Shown here: in pieces, positions 38,101 through 52,300 of the stretch
Numbering within the stretch: position 1 is the first letter of the stretch
How the letters are laid out: the number at the start of each line of letters is the position of its first letter
Assembly (NCBI GenBank): GCA_905331475.1
Contig: CAJNYU010004523.1
Coordinates: 1-64,000, forward strand
DNA: 64,000 nucleotides
Direction: 5' to 3'
From: Rotaria socialis
Taxonomy: Eukaryota; Rotifera; Eurotatoria; Philodinida; Philodinidae
The notes under the pieces: generated by a model
Seen by the model: only the letters and a program-made list of their open reading frames with translations
Told to the model about the DNA's origin: nothing
Databases searched by the model: none
Made by a program: the position numbers and the translations under genes

Positions 38101-39540
38101 TTTAATGAATCTCTTATTTCGATGAAACTCTACCCAATTCATATTCAAAACAACTCTTAATGATTCAGTTTGGTAGAGAGAAACACTTGCTACAAATGCT
38201 GCTGTTTCACTTTGAAGAATAGATTTCCAAATTTGTTTTATTGTCAATCTGCTTTTAGAAACATCAACGAAAAATTCTATGACAAAATAATTTCTTCTAG
38301 AACCGAGTCATTTTCCTTTAATAAGTGAAAACTGTTTGGTACCATGAATTCTATGTTTTCATTAACCTTATATTTATTAAAGCATATCTGTCACCAATTT
38401 CTCACACTTCAATAGTATTCAGGTTAATTTCGACGTGAATAATATATTCTAATGATTATATGATATTTGATAAATCTAGTACATATCTGAAGTCTGGATA
38501 GTCTCATTTTAATTAAAAAAAGTTTAAGATAGGTAAGTCTTTCTATGATTGATTTTATGTCAGATGTTTCATGACAATTTTTAAAAGTTATCTATCTTGT
38601 ATTTATATTTTGAAACTATTGAAACAGACTATATTCTATTAGTTCAATCTTACCATCTGTATCAAACATAGCAAATGCAATTTCGAATTGTGCATAAGGT
38701 TCTAAAATAACAGTAATCAATAAATCTTATTGATTTCAAGCATTGATTATTACTTGTTAAAATCACCCATAGAAATAAATATTCCGAAAACGAGATAAGT
38801 CCTTGAAATAAAAACAAAAATAAATAAATAATATATATTTATTATTACAAAGTTCACCAGCATCTTCAAGATCTCGAAAAAATCTTTTTGACCCTCGATG
38901 TTTTGGTGGTGTATTATATAAAATAGATTCAACCATGGCATCTGTTAATTGTCGACGGCCAATACGAGCTAAACAAAAGAATCAATGTTAACCGAAGTTT
39001 ACTGATATGCAATTCATTCATACGTCTTGGTCGTTCTGAAATGACTGATTCAAGAAAATCCAATGGTGTCTAAAGAAAATCATGCTTAAATAGAACGCAT
39101 AATCATTAACACGAGATCAATATACCATATATATATCTCCATTGTATTCAACAGAAGAAAATTCACGAAAACGTTTTTCACGCGGATTGGTTTTGACTTC
39201 ATCGTTTTTATCCAATTCATTTTTATCATCATCTTCATCTTCGTCATCATCATCATCATCATCATCATTATCGGCGAGTTTTCTTTTTTTTTGTTCGATG
39301 AAATGGCTTTTTGTAGATGCTGTTCTTTCATTTCTTCGTTCCTAAAAAATAAATATTTGATTAGTAAGATTGTTTTTCAAATCAATTTTTATCTACATAA
39401 TTAGAAGCATCGACTTTTAATAAAGATAATATACGATTTTGTCTTTGATTATGATCATGATTATATAAGAAATAGGATGATGTCAATGTAACACTTGTAA
39501 TAGCTAGAATTCGTAAATGTTTAAATATAAACTTTGTCAT
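35179..39540 (-). CDS. Mitochondrial calcium uptake protein (MICU family)
   Basis: A predicted 469-residue EF-hand protein of the mitochondrial intermembrane space that gates the calcium uniporter MCU. The model has 15 exons: 39540-39397, 39341-39126, 39069-39024, 38968-38858, 38801-38754, 38701-38654, 36711-36677, 36605-36522, 36421-36350, 36164-36079, 36017-35840, 35778-35670, 35528-35426, 35367-35313, 35253-35179. The first 30 residues hold a basic start and one hydrophobic helix. An acidic run of Asp/Glu lies at 72-86, then KRFREFSSVEYNGDIYMTPLDFL, the family's conserved N-domain. EF-hand loops 202-213 (DTDGNQLVDRNE) and 420-431 (DTDGDQHLSYDE) have all calcium ligands. TTLLLHFFGKNG and FLNNLEEFSIAMR match MICU1 and MICU3 helices. 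Intron 6 (1.9 kb) hosts a transposon. The final codons could instead be read as a donor (GCTAA/GTAAGT), which would allow one more exon. Confidence 0.93.
37157..38046. mobile_element. Tc1/mariner-like element with about 195-bp terminal inverted repeats, inside MICU intron 6
   Basis: The left arm 37158-37353 and the reverse complement of 37850-38045 agree over almost their whole length (about 90% by eye), starting CGTCTTGTGCGAAAGTTTC. TA dinucleotides flank both ends (37155-37156 and 38047-38048), as expected for Tc1/mariner insertion. The roughly 500-bp middle has one open frame (37464-37721) that I cannot relate to a transposase, so the copy looks non-autonomous. It is harmless to the host gene as long as the intron is spliced. 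Confidence 0.7.
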
Positions 39541-39564
39541 TATATTACATCTGAAACGAGAAAA

Positions 39565-41030
39565 TCAAGTTAGTTTTGTTTGTATTTGACGAATAATCTG
39601 GATAGGTGCTAAACGAAAAGGAATTTATAAAAACGAACAAAATACAAACTGGATTTCATTTCTACCTGAAATCGAAATCATTCGAGATGAAAGTAACTCT
39701 AAAATAGTTGCTAAATGTTTTATTTTTTTCATATTGGATAAATCAATAAGATTGGTTTGAATTTCAAGACATCTACAAGCAACAAGACTATTGTTGATTT
39801 CTTCGAGGAATACAATAGAACCTATCGTCTTACAACTCATAATAAAATTGACCAACAACAGGAAATTGATTACTAAGATGAGTTATTTCACATCTGAAAT
39901 ATGAATCATTGAAATCGAGATCGTTTTTAGTTGAATCGAGAAATAGTCGAATAAGTTTAGGTAATTGAAAGACTGATTTTGTTATTGCTGCACCTTGTTT
40001 TTCAAGTGTATTCCTAAAGAGTGAAAAAAAGAATTAAAAAAAAAATCTATTAATGATTTTATGGAATATAGTTTAAAGTATTTTAATAAAATTTTAATTC
40101 TTTTTTTATGGAAATTATTTACAAAGTCTACTCTATCTAGGGATCAATAAAATCATTCTCTAGGATGATCGGTCGTAGTTAACATTTTTCAAAATTCTAC
40201 TACGTGGTTTTTTTCCAAGTTTTGATCAAACGAATCCCAAATTCTCTAAAATGAAATTTAGTGTTCACAGGACTATGACTGATATTCTTTTGAACTAGCT
40301 TTGGAAACAATTTTTATCTTTATTATTATTCTACTATTCATAAAGAATATGAAAGTTTGACTAATAAAACAAGGACACAAAAAAATGAATGGATAAATTA
40401 GTATTGAAAAAAACCTACACAGATGCTGTTTTTTATATTCGGAAGCTTAGAAATTTTTTAAAAATTAGAAACATTTTATTGAGAATCCTGAATCAATTTC
40501 AGAATATTTACCGTCACACAAGCCTTTTATAGAGATAATACTATCAATCGTAAGTAGTACAAGGTCATATACGTATCAATATGTATACGAATGAATTCTA
40601 TTCACTCAACAACGGTTTTATTATGCCTCTGTTATTGGACATTTTGGGGTATATTGAGGGTTAATTTTTCTCCAGAGAATGTTTGATCTCTTGTCTCTAT
40701 GGATGATACATACCAGGATCGCCGAATTTCCCGCATTGAAATATTCAAATTCTCATTTAACTGACATAATTTCTCACCAGCCAAAGCTTCTCTTTCATAA
40801 TGAATTACCAATCGTTGTTCTTTATTTTCTATTTCGTCTCCGTTATCTTCATCATCATTTGTTCCGAAAATTCTTTCTATATCATTTATATGAATCGTTG
40901 CTCCATTACTCAGCTGACTTAATTCATTAAGAATTTGATCGAATTTATCAATAATTCGAAAAAATGATGCTAAATTTTCATTTATTTTATCTAGATAAAC
41001 ATTTTTCTTTTTTGGTGATAGAACATTCAT
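39565..41030 (-). CDS. Unidentified predicted coiled-coil protein, middle gene of a putative operon
   Basis: I do not recognise the family. The model is 215 residues in four exons (41030-40714, 40013-39834, 39772-39666, 39608-39565), and every junction is GT-AG with frame kept. The N-terminal third is helical with an acidic insert (DDEDNGDEIEN), followed by EREALAGEKLCQLNENL and later LEKQGAAITKSVFQLPKL, all of it charged and leucine-rich as in subunits of helical-bundle complexes. The first 40 residues and the AGEKL segment faintly recall Mediator subunit 22, which is only a guess. The ATG follows an acceptor (TTGTTATTCTAG) with no bases between, 60 nt after the PTPMT1 stop. The TGA lies 24 nt before the MICU ATG. 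Without the first splice, the first exon would stop at 40632 with an AATAAA about 12 bp later, which is an alternative shorter product. Confidence 0.75.
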
Positions 41031-41090
41031 CTAGAATAACAAATGAAAAATTGATTTATTTCGATACTTGTACTTGTATAAACGATAAAT

Positions 41091-42940
41091 CTATGTCGGC
41101 GATTGAATCTTTTCGTTTTGTTCCTGTTGTTTCTTATAATGTTCTTCTCGTAAACGTTCAACAAACTCATTTAAACGTTTTATTTCTTGTACACCAAATA
41201 TAGTGCTTGGTCGAATTGAACGAATATGACGAGCAGCTTCGTCTGGTGCCATTGCATAGGTATCAATCAAATAACATGCTACTAAATTAGCACTTCGTTG
41301 ACGACCAGCTTTACAGTGTACATAAGCTGTTTTATTTGCTTTACGTACTGTTCGAAGAAATTTAACACCACGAAAAAGATTTTCAATTTGAGGATTCGAA
41401 AAGTCAAGTGTAGGTAAACGTAAATGTTGAATTTCATGTTTAGTCCAAAGGCTTTGATCCGATACATATCTGAATAGAGAATAGAATATTTCATCGATTA
41501 GTCACTTAAAAGATTCGATCTATGTAGAGAGTGAATTAAATACTTGTGCTGACTAAAAATAACTAGATGAAGATATGAATTAGTGACCGAGAATTTGCAA
41601 TAATCGACAGGTAACACATTCGATCGTCTTCTGTTTTCTCGTATTATCTTAGGTAAGGTTCATGAAAAAAATTAAGAAAATCTTCTAAAATCACACGAAA
41701 TCCTATATAATTTGATCAAGTAGATACGAAAATTTGTTGACTCATTATAGAGATCTGAATAAATAATCGTTTGGAAAGTGCGTTGAATTATAGATCTGAA
41801 AGATATGTCAAAATCAAAACGGCATTAAGAATTCCTCTTTCGATCATTTGAGAATAATAAATCACGAACGGTTATCCTTGTCTAATTATTGGGTTTACAC
41901 TGAGATCTTACTATTACTGACATGGGCATTGATGAACTGTTACTTATCGTACTTGATACAAATTTTCATATCATTTGACAGAATCAGATAGCAAATAACG
42001 AAAATCTATCAAAATTATTAACAATGGTAGGAATATCATTCTTTATTGAACAACGACTAATGATGAGCATAATAGCACATTGAAAGTTGACTGATGAATT
42101 CATCTCATTTGGAAGATGATAATTAGGAGCTTCTAAACTTGTATAATAATTCATGTCAACGAATGCTGATCATTCAAAAGATTTGGGAGATTCATTTTTC
42201 CTATCATATAAAACTTAAAACGACGGAGAGATTATGAGGTTTATTTTACTTAAATGTAATTCTGACTCTTTTTAATTAAAAAAAAATGTTATCGAACTAT
42301 TCTACGATCGAACATTAGCTATTAAGTTCAATTCGAAACTATGCCGCACATACACGTTTAGATTATTTATCATTTGAGAAGTTGATTGAAAATAAGCATT
42401 TACTATCACAGCATAAGTAGATAGATATATAGAGTTGAGAACTCCAGGGTCATGCTTTTTTATTATATATCCTATAATGTGACATGATTATGTTAGAATA
42501 TAATAATTAAAGTCTAGATGAATAATATCTATAGATTCATACTTGTTAAAAAGATTTCACACTAGTCCCCAAGATATCTTTCTTTCATAAATAATTCCAA
42601 AATTAAGAAACCATTAAAGAAGCGTACTCAATGTGATTCGTTAGCACTCAAATGACTAATAGAAACAACACTCACGTTAATTCATAATCTTCATTCATTG
42701 ATACGACAGCATCAATTTTTTCTTGTTTAATCAAATACTTTTGTAAAGCAATAGTTGGTAATATACCAATAATAACTGTATTATCGATATAATCGTAACT
42801 CTTTCGAATACCAATATAGGACAATAATTGAGTATACCTAAAAATTATATGTCAGAAAGCAACGACTGAATATCACCACTGTATTACCCATAAGTTGGTA
42901 AAAAAAATAATCGAGCTAAATAGGAACTTATAAGAGGCAT
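41091..42940 (-). CDS. PTPMT1: PTPMT1-like mitochondrial phosphatidylglycerophosphate phosphatase
   Basis: A predicted 197-residue dual-specificity-fold phosphatase (human protein 201). PTPMT1 removes phosphate from phosphatidylglycerophosphate in the inner mitochondrial membrane, the step before phosphatidylglycerol and cardiolipin. The model has three exons: 42940-42888, 42837-42676, 41469-41091; intron 2 is 1.2 kb. An N-terminal hydrophobic segment (LARLFFLP) is followed by VIIGILPTIAL and VVSMNEDYE, which match the family. The general acid is probably Asp94 in the LPTLDF loop. The active-site loop is HCKAGRQRS (Cys124, Arg130), with Gln where most homologues have Ser. An acceptor-like AG at 42949-42950 lies 8 nt before the ATG. 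It is the first gene of a run of three closely spaced genes. Confidence 0.92.
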
Positions 42941-43224
42941 TTAATTATCTAAATGAAAAGAAAAATAATAAATATTCAGCTTTGAATTAATTTGATTGAT
43001 TGATTGGCTTCAAATATTGGTCAATCCAATTCTATTTAGAGATCCTCCATATATAGTAAACAGAGGCTGACAGACAAAAAAATATCAACCAATCAAATGC
43101 TTTTACAATTCGTCAGTCATTCATTCATATACCTTCGTTTAGTTTTTATTGTTGTTTTCTTTTACTAGAACCAATTTTTAAGTTTTTTTTTTCTAATCCT
43201 TCAGATCTTTTCATCGAATTCACC
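42941..43224. promoter_or_regulatory. Shared intergenic promoter region between PTPMT1 (-) and eL27 (+)
   Basis: 284 bp separate two divergent start codons. Each side ends in a pyrimidine-rich acceptor: AG at 42949-42950 for PTPMT1 and AG at 43203-43204 for eL27. No TATA box stands out from the AT-rich background. A bidirectional promoter is the simplest reading. Confidence 0.5.
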
Positions 43225-43815
43225 ATGGTGAAAATAATGAAATCCCAGAAAGTTGTCATTGTTTTAGCTGGCCGTTATGCTGGCCGCAAAGCTGTGATAA
43301 TTAAAGTAAAAGTTTTGCTTCCATTCTTATTTATATTATAATTTGTATTTTTTTCTTCTTCTTTAGCCACATGATGATGGTAGCAACGAACGAGGTTATG
43401 GTCATGCACTGGTTGCTGGTGTTGCTCGTTATCCACGAAAGGTAACAAAACGAATGGGAAAAAAGAAACAAGCGCGTCGTAATAAAATCAAATCATTTGT
43501 TAAAGTTGTTAATTATAATCATTTAATGGCTACTCGGTAAAGAAAAAGAGGAATTTTATAAATAAACAAAACCTAAAATGTTCCCTTATTAAAAAAATAT
43601 TTTAGATATACTGTTGACATTAACTTCGAAAAAAGTTTAATCAATAAAGATATATTTCGTGATGCTGGCCTCCGACGAAAAGCTATTCGAGATGCCAAAG
43701 AAAAATTTGAAGAGCGGTAAAAGAAAAAAAAATTTCTATCAAACCAAATTTAATTCATGTTTTTAGATACAAAACTGGCAAACATAAATGGTTCTTCCAA
43801 AAGTTACGATTCTAA
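43225..43815 (+). CDS. RPL27: 60S ribosomal protein eL27
   Basis: A 136-residue protein, the same length as human RPL27, in the large ribosomal subunit. Four exons: 43225-43305, 43367-43536, 43606-43716, 43767-43815. The N-terminal KOW-type segment reads [18 protein letters not shown]; then come [28 protein letters not shown] and the invariant end [13 protein letters not shown]. An AATAAA (43818-43823) begins three bases after the stop codon. Introns are 50-69 bp. The ATG lies 20 nt after the acceptor TTCTAATCCTTCAG. Confidence 0.98.
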
Positions 43816-46811
43816 GCAATAAAATCATCATCATGCGAAAATATTCAACATTCGATAGTATCCGTACTGTTTGTTTTCTGTTTTGATCATTCATGTATTT
43901 GAAACAAATAAGAAAGAAAAAAGCCGAATATAACATTTATATATTTACAAAACGTATTAAATATTCCGAGGATATGTTGAATAAAAGCATGCCATATGCT
44001 GATGCAAAAAGACATCAACAATCTTTTTGCTGAGATATATCTATATTAACTAAACTATTATGTATTTAAGAGCAAACTACAAGCGAATGACAAATAATTT
44101 GATAGAAGATGTTCTTTCTTTTGAGTGGCAAATATTTAAAAATACTACTGAGCTCTCACAGAATTCACCAGAAAAGATGAAGACAAATAATCTACTTGTC
44201 TAATCTCAAAATAGTTGCTTTGTGTGTTGAAACCAATCCAATAGCAGTCTTTGATAATTTGAAAAAAACTTGATCGAGAGACGAGACGAAATAAGTAATT
44301 GTGGTGTTATTAGAAAAGGCCGCTGAATTCATTTCAACACTAAAAACTGAAATATGTTTTAAGCAGACAAATGACTTTATTCTCGCCCTCATCATTTAGA
44401 GTATTTGAACTTCAAGTACAGGTAGTTCGAGTATTTTGATCGGCTCTAATTTGTTTCAGGCACTTGTATTACAGCATTCTATAAAAATATACGTATTCAT
44501 TGGTTTTAGTTCGTTTAGAGGTTATCAGGATTTTTTTTGTTTATTTCCAACAGGAGTTCAAACTTTGTTCGTTACAAAGTTTTTGAAAATTGGTTTTTAG
44601 TCCGTGGCTATCACTTTTCCATGCATTTCTCTTGAATAATTACCTGTTGATTTATAAAGCAATGCATCTTTCATAATGTTTCGGTGATCAAGATTGACAC
44701 TAAAATATTGATTTTAAATTAAAGTAAGCTCGTGTTCTCTTAAACAATGGCATTGCAACACAATGATCACTCTGATTACTCAATAGTTTTACAGCAAAAG
44801 TAGAAATCAATGGAGGTCACTTATGATATCTCATGGCGCATATATTGTTGTGGTCTATTTAAATTCTATTATTCATTAGTTCTATAATTGCTATAGAAAT
44901 ACAACATTTGCACGTCGAATCATGGTCTAACATCATCTGTACATTCATCGAACTTCAGGAACACTTTGATTTTTTTCTAGGCATATAGGTCAAATTATAT
45001 ATTGGTCATTGTATGAAGCAGTACTCATTCACGAAGAACACAAATTAGATTTTATGACTTATCTTAACTGAATATAATGGATCGATTTCAAAAGACTAAA
45101 GAATTCTGAAGAGCAATATTGATCAAGCACTACACAAAGAAGAAAAAACGTTTTTCTGTTTATAATTATCTTGAATAAACCAGATGGTTTTATGAAAACA
45201 ATCGTGGTTGATGAAAATGCATATTTAATTAACTCAAAAAATAAAAAAGAAGAATATTCTTCATTCATATCATTTATCTTAATATATTGCTCGCAGCCAT
45301 ATTGATCTCTCATATGATAGCTTAGTAAACTTTTCAAAAGCACTTCGTATTCAACAGGGTGCTTTGGCTTCGAACCATTATAGCATGGCTGCTTCCTGAA
45401 ACAACATTAATTTGCTCTATAGCAATATAAACAAGTTATTTGAATAAAAGCTTTTCATTCTAGAAAACTATTTTTATGATGTAACATTGATCTGTCTATG
45501 GAAACCATCGCCATCTTAAGGCTGTCATTGTAAAATATTCCATATCGTAGGATGAACTTATAAATGATCTATAATCGTATATTTAGAAAAAAAACTCTTC
45601 ATATTGTTGATGCAAACTATTCTAAACATAATTTGTCTGAATATTTAGATAAAAAGTAGTAACAGCAAAAAATTTAATGAATAGTGCCGACAGAAAAACG
45701 GCAATAAACCAAGCTAGATTAAAGACTTTCATAGTCATATTTTTTCCTGTATTGGACTTCAACATATTTGAGATCTATTGAACAGGTCAACTGGAAAATA
45801 TTTCAATGATATGTTGAAGGATGAAAAGAGAAATCTCTAATGTAAGATCATAAACATTTTCTTGTCTCGCAGAAAAAATAATCAAGTAAAAACTCAATTC
45901 AGATCATAAAACTTTTTACCAAATTAGTTAGAACAGTCAATGAAACGTTGATCAGTTATTGATCAAAAACAATTTTAAGAAGATTTTTTGTGTATTTGTT
46001 TTTTACTTGTAAGTGTTCGCTTTCATTACAAATGAAAAATGATTAACAAATACAAACGAAAAGAAATCTTCGACAATATCTCTTTAATATAATGATTCTT
46101 ATGAATTAATATCAAGATCTTTCAATAATGATATGCGACAATGGAGTCTCGTGACTCGATTTGCGATGGTCTAATGTTTGCCACGTAAAAAGTTTTTTAA
46201 AATATCTTCAGCATATGAATTGTGTAATTATCATCGTGGTAACGGATTGTACATTGAATAAAAATGTTCAGCTAGTTCATATCGATTCATTTTATTTACG
46301 ATACTGTTGGCAAAATTCCAATGTTTTTCTATACCGATACTTAGAGCGAACAGTTAGTAGTCATTTGAGTACATTGATTAGAAATGATGAAGATTAGAGC
46401 AACGGAAAAATTACACAAATGCTCATTTAATTAACAAAACAGTCATATTAGTAATAGATATACAATAAAAATAAGATGCTCACTATTATTTCTTCTATTT
46501 ATAGATAATTGAAGATATTTCTGCTAATTTGCCTACCATGTCAAAAAAATTATATTTTCGATTTCCGGTAGACTGAAAATATAATTTCAATAATTTACAA
46601 ATATAGATAGTCAGAATAAGTAGTTGCTGAATAGTACAACAACATGTTTTATTTGTGTTCTATTCTTTATGTTTTCTTTTTGTAGAAAACTATAGAGATT
46701 CAAAGATATACGAGTATAGAAGAAAATAATAATCTGTATACCAATTGTTTATATTTTAGTCAAATAAAATGAAACGAAAGCAGGCTGCAGCAAGAATTAG
46801 AAAAAGGGAAA
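43816..46811. other. Gene-free stretch between eL27 and the KCTD gene
   Basis: Both ends are 3' flanks. The short frames inside (44192-44395, 45059-45343, 46161-46397) show no family resemblance, and I found no exon chain, RNA gene or repeat array. Confidence 0.55.
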
Positions 46812-47745
<934 letters not shown>

Positions 47746-49329
47746 GGACTCTATATGTGCATTACTAAAAAGAAAAGAAACAGCATAATAATCATATAAT
47801 ATATTCCTTTTTGTTACAAATTTTAATGGAAAAAACATTCGGACGACTGTTATTCAGTTTTCGTCTTTATCATATTAACATGAACATCTTGTTTTTTTAC
47901 TCCAATGGGAAATATTAGTATTTACTGAAAGAAAAACCTAGTCTCCGAAGTGTTGATTCTTCTAGAAAATTTATTTCTTTGAACGATAGAAATAATAGAA
48001 AATATCTTACTTTTAATGTTTCTGTTTAGTCGCATATATAGATATAGTGTCATGTTTAATAATGATTATTGTTCCGATTCATCTCACTTGTCAGATAATG
48101 CATGTAAACTATATCATGCATGCTGGATAAGAGAAAAGCATAAATTAATCAAATGTTCTGGTCCTATTAGAAATAAAATCGGATAATTACGAAATAAATC
48201 TCTTCTACTTAAATATTAATCTTCAGAAAACTATTTGTTCTGTGCTCTACTATAATCATCAGTCTTTATTGCACGGTAATAAGAAATTATCCAAGCGGTA
48301 GTCTTTGGTAATAATATATCGTCTTTTTTAAAATAACAGAGCAGGAACTAAAGAACACCTATCTAAGTCTTTGAAAAAAACCGAAGAACATTTCTGCTCT
48401 TTGCCTTTTGTTTGTGGAAGCGAAGAAAAAGAAGACCTCAATATTGACTTATATTTGTTTGAGCGTCAGCATTTTCATTGAAAGTTATGCAAGTAGCATA
48501 GAACAAAGAAAACAAAAAAAATGTCCATGACGGCATATGGAAAAAATAGCGGAAATAATTTTCGGGATGAAGCGAATTTTCACCGTTTGTTTTTCGATGT
48601 CATTTTCTACTAGATAGAATGATTGATGATCGAATCCAATAGAATTTTCCGTTCTATGTTGTATCGTTTACAAAAATAAGATTTTCTAACGTTCAAAAAT
48701 AGACAAAGACAATAGTATTACATTACAGTCAAATTTCAACAGAAGAACTCTCAGATAATATACAACATTGACAAAAAAATATAAATATTCATTTTTTTAC
48801 AATAAAAATTAATAGAGAATAGAGAATTCTTCGTTCTTCTAATTGGCAAATGTCGACTGTAATCTATGATGTTAATCATATTTATTTTATTTTTTTGACT
48901 TATCGATCAGAAACCAGAATCATATTTTTATATGTATTATTTGAAAACGAATTCGAAAACTATTACTTAATGTGTACTCATTTAACCTACGTGGCATATG
49001 CTGTATTTTTCTTCGTCTAGTAATCTATTTAACAGCCACAACGATATATCTTATTTATTATCTAAGGAAACGCAAAAAGTTTTCATCGACGTCTAGTCAA
49101 AAGTTACAAAACGAATTTGCAAGAAAATTGACTGACATTGGTTTCTTCCGTTTCTATTTACTTTCCGCTGATTTCGTTTACTTTTTCTCTATCAAGAAGT
49201 TGATTTGACTACTAACACATGCCGACAAATGGAAAGGAATCAGACAGATAGAAGAGAAAATAATGAAAAAAGTTTCTAGAAAAAGACACAACTCGATCGA
49301 TTGCTATTTCGATAGACAGAAAGAAAAAC

Positions 49330-49365
49330 GAGAGAGAGAGAGAGAGAGTGAGAGAGAGTGAGAAA
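49330..49365. repeat. (GA)n microsatellite
   Basis: About 17 AG/GA units with two T interruptions (GAGTGAGA). Confidence 0.9.
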
Positions 49366-52300
49366 GTCGGGTTGATTTCATACTTCAAGTTCCGATGATT
49401 ATATGCATTAACTATGAGCTATGCCTAGTATTTTTTATTATGCATACTTTTATATACTTAAATATAAAAAAAGATAAGTAGTCTACTTGAAAGAAAAAAA
49501 AATCACACTCACATAAATATATAATCGTTTCTGAAAAGTAAAGATTTTATCATATTGAACTAATTGCTGGAAAAAACTGTCATAAATAAGTGAATAAAAA
49601 AAAAATCAGTTTTTCAATATTATTCTAATTTTGCATAACAATAATAATACAGCTATCATTTAGAATTCAATGCAATGTTGTTTTCTCTATTGTGAAAATC
49701 ATGCTTCAGAAAGAATATTATCCATCTATTAAATTTTCCCTTTCATTGTAGAATAGAAGAGAAAAGAAAATTCTCGGAATCACTTTACATTATTTTCTGT
49801 TTTAAAGCGAGTCTCTTTCATATTCATGTAAAGAAAAAATAAATCGATCTTTATCATTTTTAGTTATAAATAAAGCAAAATGAATTGGCCATTCATATCA
49901 AGAATGGAAGTGTGAGAAATACCATTTATTATACAAAAGAAAATCAGAAACATGAGATTTTACTAAACAATAAAGAGCAAACAGGCGATGTGAAAATACA
50001 CGCATATACTCATAGTTGAAAAACTTTTTCTCCAAAATAAATAGTTTAACATTCTCATACATCTTATTATATATATAGATATAGATATATAGATATATCA
50101 AAATGTCGAATAAATTTGTCAAGTTAACTGCCTAGGGCTATCATTTCGATCATTGGAAACGATATCTTAAACGTGTATAAAATGGTGTATTACTGCGTTA
50201 ATTTGACTGTTTTTTTCTCTCACTTTTTTACAGGACTCTAGCAGCCTATTTTATGAGCCATTTTTTACTAGTAAACTGTCACTACTCTTCGTACTATGTT
50301 AATTATATTACAAATTTGTATAAAACAGTGGCATCTTGCAGTCAACTTTTGCCATTTTACTTCATTTAAGATCGTTTACAACACCGTTTTCTGGTACCCA
50401 CAGTTCATGTAAGATCTAATAAAGGAATTCTAGAAAAATGTCTTCTGGGATAATGTTTAAAAAACGATTGAATAGAATGAATTCAGTGAAACTGAAGAAT
50501 TATTAATTGTCTTACACAATAAAAATGAGGTGCTAGTGTTTCATTACAGTGTAACAGCTGAATGGATCACGGACTTCATTTTCATGTCAAATATCCGTCT
50601 TTTTCTTTTTTTTCTCGTACGACTTCTATTAAATAATAATGTCACATTAAACTCATAGAAATACTTGAATACTTTATTTTTTCACCATTTCTAAACATCA
50701 GAAGAATGCATATTACTTAATAATTATATCACTTTATTTAGCATATACCATCTTACATAAAAGATTCAGCGCTAAATAGATGTGTACTAATAAAGTTATC
50801 TGGGAAATTTAAAATAGCGAAAAACAAAGTGCTAGGAATAGAAATGTAAGTGAGCGGAATGTTAAGCTAATTGCTCATTTTACACATAGCTGATAAGCGA
50901 GTCATTTCTCTGAATAAAAGAATCCTTGCTAGAGAGAAATGGCAATAAAACAAATTTTCTATCTCAACGTTTATATAGATATGTAAGCGATAGTAATTCT
51001 AATACACACCTTTTCTACCTTTAAGCATGAGGAAATTATCGGCATTTATCTTTACTGAATAGATTAATAAATACTAAATAATCCGCTGACACTAAAAATG
51101 TACTGATTTGAAACTGAATTAATGTGAAAAAACCTTTATCATTGTAGCAATGGCAACGGTTCACGGAGAGGCGAAGAATAAGAAGAAAAAGGAAAAGAAA
51201 ACATTTGGATTGTCTTTTATACTTTCTCCTTCTATTTTTTTTTTTATCTTCATAGCCTCTTCATTCTTCCGCTTGCTGGATTATCTGCTATTTGCATTTT
51301 TTTTCTCATCAAATAGAGAAATAAAACACTGCCTTTTCTACTCATCAGTTTGGACGACCAAATCTATTTCTGAATGATTATAAACCAAGCACAAAGAACG
51401 ACGTGTCTAACTGAGGAAAGAGAATATAATCACAAAGGATCAATCTATCCATTAGAAATCTCTAATATTTAAGGTACATTTTACAGTAGAGAAAACTTTA
51501 ATTTACTGCGAAATAAATCATTTGCTTGTATGAACTTGATATATATATATATAAATGAAAACAAAACGTAAATTATGTGCCTTTTTTTAGCGAAGGAAAG
51601 TTTATTTCACAATAAATGATGAAAGTCTACTTATATAGCATGACTCAGATAGTTGAAAATTGATGATCATTGGGCTACGAACATTTATTTCAAAGCTGAT
51701 CAAAAATTGATTCAAAAGTTTAATCTTTTGACTGAAAAATCTTAATGAAAAGTTAAATGAACTTGAACTACTTTAAGAAAATAAACTTCTGTTAATCAAT
51801 AGCAAAATCTTCTTTTAAAGGTCTCATCTCTCTCTCATGATACTTTTACAACTACATTGACACTAAGCTAATAGTTCCCTTCCTATTTATTCAAGCATCT
51901 TATTGATATTAATACCAATAGTAAATTATATCTATAAATCTTCGATGTTTATTTGTAATTTATCATAATATGAATTTCTGAATTAAAAAAAAAACTAAAT
52001 CACATTTTTGTTTTTGACAATTACTAAATTATCAATGAATACAACACACTTACATCGAAAAGAACAAGTCACTATTTCTATTGACTCTATAGTGCTCATT
52101 ATTAGTTCGTTATCATCATCCTTGCTTAGAAAAATAATTTAATTTCGATAATAAACAATACCTCTGCTCTACAGATTTCTACATGCTTTATCTGATATTC
52201 CAAGGAAACTATTTTTATCGACGATTGTCGTAGGATTCTCTATATGTAGTTAAATTATGATCACGTATAGAATTATTTATATTTATTCAATTGTGAAAGA

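Noticed and set aside
37972-38247. 91-codon open frame on the minus strand overlapping the transposon end
   Set aside because: It crosses the element border at 38046 and has no recognisable transposase motif.
39235-39270. (ATC)n microsatellite
   Set aside because: It is in frame inside MICU exon 2 and encodes the acidic Asp run, so it is coding sequence and not an independent repeat feature.
40632-41030. Single-exon 132-residue protein ending at 40632
   Set aside because: A strong donor at 40713 joins in frame to three further exons, so the last 26 codons are probably intronic read-through; it is kept only as an alternative.
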